64,000 bases of DNA. Source: Lachnospiraceae bacterium. GTDB lineage: Bacteria; Bacillota; Clostridia; Lachnospirales; Lachnospiraceae. Of this stretch, positions 50,999 through 57,626 are shown piece by piece. The translations under genes and the position numbers were made by a program. The notes beneath the pieces were generated by a model. That model ran no database searches. It saw only the letters and a list, made by a program, of their open reading frames with translations, and was not told the DNA's origin. Location: assembly GCA_017619635.1 (NCBI GenBank), contig JAFZRZ010000071.1:186001-250000 (forward strand), in the 5' to 3' direction. Every line of letters starts with the position of its first letter. Positions within the stretch are counted from its first letter, which is position 1.

Positions 50999-51016
50999 TT
51001 AACAGTATTAAGTTGT

Positions 51017-51154
51017 TCAAGCTACTTCGGACATCTCTTCGATAGTGTCCTCAAGCTCATTGCTGTCACAGGAGATGGAATAAATTCCATTAGACACCTC
51101 CCAGTGACCTTCGCCGTTCTCAACTACCCATCTCTTGGTAATGAACTTAGGCAT
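51017..51154 (-). CDS. Small acidic protein (45 aa)
   Basis: Frame MPKFITKRWVVENGEG...ELEDTIEEMSEVA with AGGAGGG nine bases upstream and a terminator after its stop. The signals are strong for such a small gene. It lies 21 bases after the 130-residue gene and is probably cotranscribed with it. Function unknown. Confidence 0.65.
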   Translation of the reverse strand: MPKFITKRWVVENGEGHWEVSNGIYSISCDSNELEDTIEEMSEVA

Positions 51155-51175
51155 TTTCGTTCCCTCCTAACACTA

Positions 51176-51568
51176 CTAAAAGCAATCTATATCGCTCCAA
51201 TAAAGGGTTAGTTCGTCAGTTTCGTATCCGGGGAATTTTAACAGTCTTGTGACATTTCCCTCGCTTGATTCACTGTAAGGCAGATCAACATAGCTGTCAT
51301 ACCCGGTTTCAGGACTGTACCAGTGGTTTGAGTATCCTGTCTGCAGAAAATGTGCTCTGCATGTTAATACGAATTTGTCTTCCTGCTCTTCGATCCCTAT
51401 GTCTCCGATGTCGTAATCTGTCACAAAAAGTTTATAAAGGGCTTTATCTAACAGATTTTCAAACTCCTTACTGACATCTTCCATGTTGCGAGAGTTGATA
51501 TCTGTAGATACGCATATATCTATGTTTATATCCTGAGAGCATTCTCTTGAAATCACTTCTTCTCGCAT
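51176..51568 (-). CDS. Unknown acidic protein, 130 aa
   Basis: A soluble acidic protein (MREEVISRECSQDINIDICV...LYWSDIDCF) with an N-terminal strand-helix part and an aromatic C-terminal half (FLQTGYSNHWYSPETGYDSY). AGGAGG precedes the ATG. It starts a small operon with the 45-residue gene. No family recognised. Confidence 0.65.
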   Translation of the reverse strand: MREEVISRECSQDINIDICVSTDINSRNMEDVSKEFENLLDKALYKLFVTDYDIGDIGIEEQEDKFVLTCRAHFLQTGYSNHWYSPETGYDSYVDLPYSESSEGNVTRLLKFPGYETDELTLYWSDIDCF

Positions 51569-51651
51569 TTTTGTTTCCTCCTATACTGTTGTTCTCCAAT
51601 TTAAATGCTTATATCAGTAATATGGTCTAAAGGGACAAATATAATTTTGTA

Positions 51652-51684
51652 CAAAAAAATATCGAGATTTCTCTCGATACTTTT
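51652..51684 (-). terminator. Terminator of the small membrane-peptide gene
   Basis: Minus strand TATCGAGA-GAAA-TCTCGATA followed by seven T. Confidence 0.8.
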
Positions 51685-51693
51685 TCTTTGAGA

Positions 51694-51795
51694 TTAAATG
51701 TCGTAATCTTCAAGCAAAAATAATCTGATACCGTAGATCAGCATTATTATGAAGAATATACCTAACCCAATACCCAAAATAAGCATTTTCGCCAT
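51694..51795 (-). CDS. 33-residue single-pass membrane peptide
   Basis: Frame MAKMLILGIGLGIFFIIMLIYG-IRLFLLEDYDI, nearly all one membrane helix. GGAAGGTGG lies five bases before the ATG and a perfect terminator follows the stop. It could be a small membrane regulator or a type-I-toxin-like peptide; the composition alone does not decide. Confidence 0.55.
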   Translation of the reverse strand: MAKMLILGIGLGIFFIIMLIYGIRLFLLEDYDI

Positions 51796-51835
51796 ACGAC
51801 CACCTTCCTTCTTTCATAACCCCTTAAAATGCTTA

Positions 51836-52699
51836 TTATACGTTGTGAAGTTTCATCAATGGATTATCCATGTTGATCTTCTCCAACCTGTTCACTGTGT
51901 TTAACTGATCGTTGTGGACTATCCTTCCTCCCATTTCACGAGCCTTTTCATAGGCAAATGATGAATTAAGAGTATCCACATCTACGTTTGTACGTATTTG
52001 GATCATATATCCGTTATGTGTCTTCCAGAGTATACTTTCCGTTCTCTTTATAAAAGGTTCAGCAACCAAACGTGCGAAGTCTATAAGCTGGCTCATATTC
52101 GGGAATTCTGCATTCAGAATATGAGTCTTGCCCGTATCTTCAATATTGCTGCTATCCTGTGTTAACTTCTTTAATCTATCAGCTTCTATAGACTTATTTA
52201 TCACGATGTCGTATTTCATCTCTCGGATCCTGCGTCTGATATCTCGACATAACAGATCCTGAACATCGTGTAACTTGTCAGAAGTCATTTTTGACAGAGA
52301 CTCATAATCTCCTGCATCTATACCCTTGCTGTTTAACAAAGATTCTCTGCAGTATTCCATCAGATCTACAAGCTCTCCGAAGTTTATATTGGCTACTCGC
52401 ATACCATATGAAACACTGGCAGCCGGAAGATTTTCATAGTTGTTAAATATAACCATTCCTTCCTTGTAAACAGCCATGCATACATGGTTATATGTTGGTA
52501 TGTCGTATCCACAAGCCTCAAGAAGATTTAATGTGACAACGTTTGAAGCTTCCATGAATTCTTCTGCGCATTTCTTGGAAAGAGCCCCAGTCTCTTCGTC
52601 AAAATCTAAAGCCATAAAATCTTCCATCTCTGCGAATGTATGATGTGTTACAAATTGGTTTTCTTCTTGTGTTTTTCCTTCTTTAAAAAATATTTCCAT
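51836..52699 (-). CDS. Unknown protein, MecA-like C-terminus
   Basis: A 287-residue soluble protein. The C-terminal 95 residues (FPNMSQLIDFARLVAEPF, ILWKTHNGYMIQIRTN, FAYEKAREMGGRIVHND) follow the order of the MecA adaptor C-terminal domain: helix, strand pair, helix ending in EYG/EMG. The N-terminal 190 residues are helical and not MecA-like. If right, it would feed proteins to ClpC. The match is weak. GAAAGG precedes the ATG and a class-1 promoter lies upstream. Confidence 0.55.
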   Translation of the reverse strand: MEIFFKEGKTQEENQFVTHHTFAEMEDFMALDFDEETGALSKKCAEEFMEASNVVTLNLLEACGYDIPTYNHVCMAVYKEGMVIFNNYENLPAASVSYGMRVANINFGELVDLMEYCRESLLNSKGIDAGDYESLSKMTSDKLHDVQDLLCRDIRRRIREMKYDIVINKSIEADRLKKLTQDSSNIEDTGKTHILNAEFPNMSQLIDFARLVAEPFIKRTESILWKTHNGYMIQIRTNVDVDTLNSSFAYEKAREMGGRIVHNDQLNTVNRLEKINMDNPLMKLHNV

Positions 52700-52740
52700 T
52701 AAGTCCTTTCCGCGTCATAGCATACGCGTTTATCTATTTA

Positions 52741-52785
52741 ATAATAGTATGGTGGAAATTATTTTAAATTAATTATTTTGTGCAA
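52741..52785 (-). promoter_or_regulatory. Class-1 promoter
   Basis: Minus strand ATTGCACAAAATAATT, 28 bases from TTGCAC to CATACTATTATT. Faces the gene at 52699. Confidence 0.6.
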
Positions 52786-52879
52786 TAAATTTATCGGCAA
52801 TTTTTAAAAGATTATCTATAGCAAATTCTCTCATGTTTTGAGTAACAGAAAAAACTAAAGGAGAAAGGAGACTATAGAT

Positions 52880-53536
52880 ATGGAGTTCGTTAGAGAAAAT
52901 AATAAGGTGAGGTTTTTATCCACCGAAGGAATATCTTATGATATCTGGGATAAACTTTTGAAACGCATCAATTATCTCGGTTATGCAATACCTGATATCG
53001 ATGCACTTAAGTCATATTTTGACAGAGGCTGTCTTCTTAACGAAGATCAGACTGTTGAAGTTCTTCGTGTATTCGGTGAGGAACATGAGACACTCTCATA
53101 CTCCGAAGATATGATAGAGAGAGACAATCTCAATGCAAAGAAAGTATTCGGTGTTACCGATGATCTTAAATTTGCAGGATATATCTTACTCGACGGAGAT
53201 ATGCTTAACTTTTCTTACGAAGGGTATATGAGAGATATCGATCATCGAGATATCAAAGATGCTATGGAAGAATATGGTGATGAATATGATGATGCAATGA
53301 TCCAGTTCATTAATTACGGAAATATTCGTCTCAATTTCGCCGGTTTTGAATTGTGTAAGAAACCGACTTTGAAACAAAGACGAACTCTTGCTGAATTCAT
53401 CAGAAAAAATCCGGAAATGCATGTTGATATAGCAAATACCGAGGGTTATGTCATTAAGAAATTTTCTTATCAAATGGCTTATCCGAGTGATGTGTTAAAA
53501 GATATCGACGATTATTTTGATTCCATAGAAGTCTAA
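52880..53536 (+). CDS. Unknown protein, plus strand, 218 aa
   Basis: A soluble, acidic protein (MEFVRENNKVRFLSTEGI...DIDDYFDSIEV) with a basic stretch at about 160-175 (KKPTLKQRRTLAEFIRK). GAAAGGAG precedes the ATG, and a strong plus-strand terminator follows. It is an isolated plus-strand gene between minus-strand genes. No family recognised. Confidence 0.7.
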   Translation: MEFVRENNKVRFLSTEGISYDIWDKLLKRINYLGYAIPDIDALKSYFDRGCLLNEDQTVEVLRVFGEEHETLSYSEDMIERDNLNAKKVFGVTDDLKFAGYILLDGDMLNFSYEGYMRDIDHRDIKDAMEEYGDEYDDAMIQFINYGNIRLNFAGFELCKKPTLKQRRTLAEFIRKNPEMHVDIANTEGYVIKKFSYQMAYPSDVLKDIDDYFDSIEV

Positions 53537-53537
53537 A

Positions 53538-53578
53538 AATCCCTGGCAGCTTGACTGCGACAGGGATTCTTTTTTTTT
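53538..53578 (+). terminator. Intrinsic terminator of the plus-strand gene
   Basis: Stem AATCCCTG/CAGGGATT followed by CTTTTTTTTT. Confidence 0.85.
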
Positions 53579-53582
53579 ACCG

Positions 53583-53651
53583 TTGATGACTTTGGCATAT
53601 TTTCATTGATGGTTTTGGCGAGTTTTTATTGATGACTTTGGCTTTTTTCTC
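53583..53651. repeat. Three tandem 23-nt repeats (iteron-like)
   Basis: TTGATGACTTTGGC, TTGATGGTTTTGGC and TTGATGACTTTGGC start at 53583, 53606 and 53629, exactly 23 bases apart, each with a 9-base variable T-rich spacer. Regular spacing suggests binding of a multimeric protein. Two Cas12a-like units follow within 120 bases. Confidence 0.7.
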
Positions 53652-53673
53652 ACCTTTGTCATTACCCGATGGC

Positions 53674-53693
53674 ATCTACATTAGTAGACATTT
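53674..53693 (-). repeat. Cas12a-handle-like solitary unit, copy 6
   Basis: Minus strand AAATGTCTACTAATGTAGAT, loop TAAT. Located 93 bases from copy 7, downstream of the PARG-like gene. Guide side 53650-53673. Confidence 0.7.
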
Positions 53694-53766
53694 AAATTTA
53701 GTTATAATGCAGTTTGTTAGCAATTTTATTGATGGTCGAGCAGGGAAAACTGTACTTAGATATAGC

Positions 53767-53786
53767 ATCTACGTTAGTAGACATTT
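53767..53786 (-). repeat. Cas12a-handle-like solitary unit, copy 7
   Basis: Minus strand AAATGTCTACTAACGTAGAT, loop TAAC, 11 bases after the stop codon of the PARG-like gene. Guide side 53743-53766. Confidence 0.7.
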
Positions 53787-53797
53787 ATTAAATAATT

Positions 53798-54613
53798 CTA
53801 TTCGCCCTTTATTACACGTTTGAATATTGTATATGAGCCCTCTTTTGAATGCCCTCCTCTGTCTATAATAGCATAGATCACTCTGACAGGGATAGTGCTA
53901 AATTCTTCTTTGAGTAGTTGAGCTACCGCTGCAGGTTCCTGCCCAAATACTCCACAACCAAAAGCACCGAGTATTACGGTTTCAAGTTCTTTATCTGCAT
54001 GATATCTTACGATATCTCCTATAAATTCGATCCTTGATTTAAGAGCCTTATAATTAGTGTTTGGATCTTCGTTAGGATTATATTCCGTGAATGCAGTATT
54101 GTTTGGTGCTGCGCATGTTATAACATCTGCAAGTATTGATTTATCATCTTTAAAAAACATTATCTCTGGCGAATATATTGCCCTGTTTGTATATAAAGCT
54201 CTGTTCTTGTGAAGATTATTGTATGCATAATAATCAGACAATCTATTATCGCTTAATACTTCATAAAGGAATGAACCATGGCATAATGATTCTTCCTGAG
54301 CAGAACTTCCGGCTAAAAATCCGCCACCTGCGTTTTTGTATGATGCAAAATTGAGTACGGCTGTATGAAAATCTTTTCCGTATTTCATTACTGCAGAGAC
54401 TGTATCTATATTGTCGATAATGACTTCATTGTCGCATTTTTGGGGAGACCTGTTTATGTCAGATAATTTCACTCTGTTATCGTCCCATATTTCGGATCCT
54501 TTTACGGATCTGTCGATCTCTTTTTTGTATACCTTCTGCATCTTCTGATGATGCATCATCGCTGTTTTTGCTCTGTTTTCTTTTCCGTTCCAATACGTAC
54601 TATTCCAACCCAT
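53798..54613 (-). CDS. Bacterial PARG-like macrodomain protein
   Basis: The family removes ADP-ribose from proteins or nucleic acids. The 271 residues hold the PARG signature GGGFLAGSSAQEESLCHGS (about 96-114, with the catalytic Glu pair), a preceding VLNFASYKNA strand, and ILGAFGCGVFGQEPAAVAQLL (about 215) that binds the distal ribose. AAAAGGG sets the start at 54613, which excludes 13 residues of a longer frame. On a mobile element it may reverse host ADP-ribosylation defences; this is an inference. A Cas12a-like unit follows its stop. Confidence 0.85.
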   Translation of the reverse strand: MGWNSTYWNGKENRAKTAMMHHQKMQKVYKKEIDRSVKGSEIWDDNRVKLSDINRSPQKCDNEVIIDNIDTVSAVMKYGKDFHTAVLNFASYKNAGGGFLAGSSAQEESLCHGSFLYEVLSDNRLSDYYAYNNLHKNRALYTNRAIYSPEIMFFKDDKSILADVITCAAPNNTAFTEYNPNEDPNTNYKALKSRIEFIGDIVRYHADKELETVILGAFGCGVFGQEPAAVAQLLKEEFSTIPVRVIYAIIDRGGHSKEGSYTIFKRVIKGE

Positions 54614-54790
54614 TTTTATTCCCTTTTCAAAATAGTTTTCCATCCGTTTCAACCGTCTTATTAATCCAACAAGAATAAGTTACTTCTTTAGCATTCGACT
54701 CAGGTTCCTTCGGAGTTGATTCTTCAAGACTAAAAGAAGAGTCAGCTTGAACAAAAGAACAATCGACCTTAAGCGAATTGATATAAACAT

Positions 54791-54810
54791 ACCTACATTA
54801 GTAGGCATTA
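54791..54810 (-). repeat. Cas12a-handle-like unit, copy 8, with paired stem change
   Basis: Minus strand TAATGCCTACTAATGTAGGT. Both stem ends changed together (CCTAC/GTAGG), so the pairing is kept. The TAA stop of the gene at 54798 lies in its loop. Guide side 54767-54790. Confidence 0.65.
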
Positions 54811-55595
54811 ATTGCAAACCACAATGGTCCTTTTGCTATACCCTTTTCGTATAAGATCTTGAACATATCTTTTGGCGTATCAAGTTCCGGTTCATTGTTT
54901 TTATACTTCCAATATAGATAATATTCATTATAAACTTTATCATAGACTATCGATATCTTTATATCGTATGGTGTACTACCCTGCCTGTTTCTGAATATAG
55001 GGTGATTTGCATCTTCTACCATATAGTTGACACTATCATCTTTTATCTCTTTAATATCGTTTATGGTGGTTTTTGCTATTACACCGTCTTCATATACTAC
55101 AAGGTATTTATCGTCAAGATACATCGCCTGGTCGTGTAATCTGAATAGTACAAGGAATTTAATTCCATATTCGTCTATACAGACATTGCCAAAATACTGC
55201 ATTATCTTCTTGGTTGTTCTGAATCTGTCTTTATAATCTTTTGAGAGATAGGTGTAGTAATCTCTTGATTTCTTCAATGACCATAACAAGTGCTGCTTTG
55301 GAGTGTATTCTGAATGTATGTATGATGAAAGAATGCCCCAACAAAATGGATATTCCAGTCCATATTTTGACATTTTTTCGTATAGTTCCAATGACGGATC
55401 CGTAAGAATGGTATTGAACAATGATTCTATTTCTTCGTCTGACACTTTCTTAAAACAAAATCCGTCATCACAAATATATTCGACATAAGAATATTTACTT
55501 TTACCTAAAACTGCTTCATCAGCAAAAGTATCTTCGAATAAATATCCGTCAAATTGCGGCATATAAAATTGTTCTGATTTTTTATCTTGTGTCAT
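54798..55595 (-). CDS. Unknown protein, ended by a repeat unit inside a longer frame
   Basis: A 265-residue soluble protein (MTQDKKSEQFYMPQFDGYLFE...GPLWFAINAY) rich in aromatic residues, without known motif. The start ATG 55595 is preferred to the TTG two codons upstream; no clear ribosome binding site. The last residues (NAY) and the stop are encoded by Cas12a-like unit copy 8. Beyond that TAA the same frame stays open for 56 more codons to a TGA at 54627, just before the PARG-like gene's ribosome binding site. The unit may have cut a 322-residue gene. Confidence 0.65.
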   Translation of the reverse strand: MTQDKKSEQFYMPQFDGYLFEDTFADEAVLGKSKYSYVEYICDDGFCFKKVSDEEIESLFNTILTDPSLELYEKMSKYGLEYPFCWGILSSYIHSEYTPKQHLLWSLKKSRDYYTYLSKDYKDRFRTTKKIMQYFGNVCIDEYGIKFLVLFRLHDQAMYLDDKYLVVYEDGVIAKTTINDIKEIKDDSVNYMVEDANHPIFRNRQGSTPYDIKISIVYDKVYNEYYLYWKYKNNEPELDTPKDMFKILYEKGIAKGPLWFAINAY

Positions 55596-55635
55596 AGTCA
55601 ATAATTATTTATGTGACGCCGTCATATATATCGAT

Positions 55636-55655
55636 ATCTACTTTAGTAGACATTT
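55636..55655 (-). repeat. Cas12a-handle-like solitary unit, copy 9
   Basis: Minus strand AAATGTCTACTAAAGTAGAT, loop TAAA, between the small gene at 55693 and the 265-residue gene. Guide side 55612-55635. Confidence 0.7.
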
Positions 55656-55692
55656 TTGGAGGGCCGGAAGTTCCGACCCCCATTTTATATCA

Positions 55693-55857
55693 TTAATGTT
55701 CATTCTGTTGAGGGGGATTTTCAACCATGAACCTTATGATTTCTTTTGGCGTTCTGCCAAACTTATCGCATACCTTTAATAATGTCAGTACCTGCGGTGA
55801 GTGATTCTGATACGCTCTTTCATATTCTTCATATGTTCTGAAATCTTCAGCATGCAT
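55693..55857 (-). CDS. Small protein (54 aa), third of three overlapping genes
   Basis: Frame MHAEDFRTYEEYERAYQNHSPQVLT...ENPPQQNEH. Its ATG overlaps the end of the 71-residue gene by 11 bases. The segment TLLKVCDKFGRTPKEIIRFMVEN could be a small helical DNA-binding or dimer motif. A fusion by frameshift with the preceding frame is an alternative. Confidence 0.5.
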   Translation of the reverse strand: MHAEDFRTYEEYERAYQNHSPQVLTLLKVCDKFGRTPKEIIRFMVENPPQQNEH

Positions 55858-56062
55858 CGTCTACGTATTTTACGATAGTTCTCGATATTTGCTTTTCGGT
55901 AGCAGTTCTTTCTTTCTTTTCTTCCTGATCAAGAATCGAGAAGTTTATCTTGGCGTCTTCTATTGATTCCAGAGCCGTGTTTGTGATAAGTCTGATAACA
56001 GCATTGATGTATGGCGTTGTATCATCAATGATACCTCTTACTTTTTCATCGAATGCGTTCAT
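55847..56062 (-). CDS. Small protein (71 aa), second of three overlapping genes
   Basis: MNAFDEKVRGIIDDTTPYIN...TIVKYVDDAC, helical and charged. Its ATG lies within the last codons of the 45-residue gene (17-base overlap) and its end overlaps the 54-residue frame. The overlaps indicate translational coupling, or a region that has shifted frame. Function unknown. Confidence 0.5.
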   Translation of the reverse strand: MNAFDEKVRGIIDDTTPYINAVIRLITNTALESIEDAKINFSILDQEEKKERTATEKQISRTIVKYVDDAC

Positions 56063-56183
56063 GTTCAGATTCTCGATCGTTTCGAGGGGTCTTTCCCTGC
56101 GGGATCAGCTCTACGCTGCCAGCTTTGACTATTGATGACCTTTTTGTGAATTGGTCAAAGATGTGCTTTTGATCTTTTTTCAT
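56046..56183 (-). CDS. Small basic protein (45 aa), first of three overlapping genes
   Basis: MKKDQKHIFDQFTKRSSIVKA...RESEHERIR, basic and probably partly disordered. AAGGAGG lies nine bases before the ATG. A class-1 promoter and Cas12a-like unit copy 10 lie in its leader. Function unknown. Confidence 0.55.
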   Translation of the reverse strand: MKKDQKHIFDQFTKRSSIVKAGSVELIPQGKTPRNDRESEHERIR

Positions 56184-56218
56184 TTTTTTTCCTCCTTGGG
56201 GATGAAAAATGGAACATC

Positions 56219-56238
56219 GCCTACTATAGTAGGTATTA
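56219..56238 (-). repeat. Cas12a-handle-like unit, copy 10, in a 5' leader
   Basis: Minus strand TAATACCTACTATAGTAGGC, loop TATA. The stem again carries the paired change CCTAC/GTAGG. It lies some 10 bases after the predicted transcript start, upstream of a gene and not downstream like most other copies. Guide side 56195-56218, which covers the ribosome binding site. Confidence 0.6.
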
Positions 56239-56249
56239 TTTGAAGTGTT

Positions 56250-56297
56250 ACATTAAGAGTATGAATTATTTATTTTGAAAGTTAAAATTTTGTGCAA
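56250..56297 (-). promoter_or_regulatory. Class-1 promoter for the three small genes
   Basis: Minus strand TTTTTGCACAAAATTTTA, 28 bases to CATACTCTTAATG. Confidence 0.65.
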
Positions 56298-56371
56298 AAA
56301 TTTCTTTAGGGAACATTTATTATAATAATTTGATAAAAAGTTCCCTAAAATAAATTGTCCTTTATAGACAT

Positions 56372-56399
56372 AAAAAAAAGAGCCCGTAAGCTCTTTTTA
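56372..56399 (-). terminator. Terminator overlapping the stop of the 99-residue gene
   Basis: Minus strand AGAGC-TTACGG-GCTCT followed by eight T. The TAG stop is within the ascending side. Confidence 0.75.
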
Positions 56400-56696
56400 G
56401 ACCGGATACAACTTATTTGGGTCGTTTAGACCAAATTCCTTGGCGTAAGAGATAATCTTTCCTTCCTTTGCATCGAACTCTGCTATCATTATAGGACGAG
56501 TATCGTTCTTGTCGCCGTCTTCAAGGTCGATATACTTACCGTCAACAGTTATAAATCTCTGTATCGGCTTTGCATTGAATTCTATAGCGCCGGGAATGGA
56601 TTTTTCTTTCTTTACTCTCATTGCTGCCTGAAAACCATAGGCTTCCTTGTCAACGAAATATGATTCTCCAAGGATATTACAAATAAATGATGCCAT
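56397..56696 (-). CDS. Unknown small protein, 99 aa
   Basis: Start ATG 56696 with AAAGGAG upstream (a longer frame starts seven codons before and lacks a site). The protein (MASFICNILGESYFVDKEAY...DPNKLYPV) is soluble and beta-rich. It has its own terminator. No family recognised. Confidence 0.65.
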   Translation of the reverse strand: MASFICNILGESYFVDKEAYGFQAAMRVKKEKSIPGAIEFNAKPIQRFITVDGKYIDLEDGDKNDTRPIMIAEFDAKEGKIISYAKEFGLNDPNKLYPV

Positions 56697-56793
56697 GTTG
56701 ATATCTCCTTTCATCATCTGATGATATAAATATATAAATTCATGAGCATTATAAAAGCAGAGAATTAAATCTCTCCCTTTTAAAATGAATCTT

Positions 56794-57516
56794 TTACAGA
56801 CTAAGAAGGAATGTGCCGGGATTCTGTTCCTCGTATGCCTTCATCTTCATGTTTGCCTTAAACCATGTATCGAAATTACGTGATTCTGTGTCAGCAACAG
56901 AAGCAATCTGGACTACTTTTGCAGTGTCATATCCTTCACGAGAATCTGGAATACGATCAAGTGCCTCTTTAGCCTCTTTATAAGTCTTAAAAGGTTTTTC
57001 ATATATTCTTTGAATAGTGTATGCGCCTTTGTATGGAGCATATATCTCTTCCAAAGCCAGATAAAGAACGTCCTTATCAGGAATATCTTTTACTCTGTAA
57101 CTTGTGTTGTACTGAAAACCATTGGTATTTGTACATAATGAGATTGCCCCGTCATCTTTAAAGCAGATTTCTGCGGAGTAATCATACACATCGTTATCAA
57201 GAGTCCATTCTCTTTTTTCTGATAAGCAGGTTACGATCTCTTGAAATCTGGGTATCTTTTCTTTTGGAATCGATTCTTTTTCAACAATCCCATCGATACT
57301 AGATGTTTCAATACCCATATCATTGAGAATGTTATAAATGTCATCTGCAATAAGAAGATCCGGTGAAAGTCCTGTGATGTCGAAGTTAGGTTCGTTAGCG
57401 TTTTTGATCGGCTCGGAAAGAACTGTAGTTGTATTGTGTCTGTTGATATAATCAATTAAAATACACATATCATGCCAGTCCATTCCCTGAATGATTGTCT
57501 TTTCAATAATCTTCAT
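56794..57516 (-). CDS. Unknown acidic protein, 240 aa
   Basis: A soluble protein (MKIIEKTIIQGMDWHDMC...NPGTFLLSL), acidic in the first half, with a C-terminal helical part. AAAGGAG precedes the ATG and a CATATT promoter lies upstream at 57552. No motif recognised. Confidence 0.65.
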   Translation of the reverse strand: MKIIEKTIIQGMDWHDMCILIDYINRHNTTTVLSEPIKNANEPNFDITGLSPDLLIADDIYNILNDMGIETSSIDGIVEKESIPKEKIPRFQEIVTCLSEKREWTLDNDVYDYSAEICFKDDGAISLCTNTNGFQYNTSYRVKDIPDKDVLYLALEEIYAPYKGAYTIQRIYEKPFKTYKEAKEALDRIPDSREGYDTAKVVQIASVADTESRNFDTWFKANMKMKAYEEQNPGTFLLSL

Positions 57517-57551
57517 TTTTGTTTTTTCTCCTTTCTTAGTTTTATATACTG

Positions 57552-57579
57552 AATATGTAATAATCTTGGCATAATAAAA
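57552..57579 (-). promoter_or_regulatory. Simple promoter TTTTAT-N16-CATATT
   Basis: Minus strand TTTTAT, 16 bases, CATATT. Faces the gene at 57516. No TTGCAC element upstream. Confidence 0.5.
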
Positions 57580-57602
57580 GGAGCCTTAAGGCCCCTTTTT
57601 TA
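57576..57602 (-). terminator. Terminator of the DNA ligase gene
   Basis: Minus strand GGGGCC-TTAA-GGCTCC (one G-U pair) followed by TTTTATT, whose T-run is also the -35 part of the next promoter. Confidence 0.75.
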
Positions 57603-57626
57603 TGGAAATATTTAATTGTTGTCGGA

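Noticed and set aside
51613-51650. ATATGG and TTTTGTACAAAA before the 33-residue gene, like a class-1 promoter
   Set aside because: The core is GTACAA and not GTGCAA, and the gap is 24 bases; too different to count.
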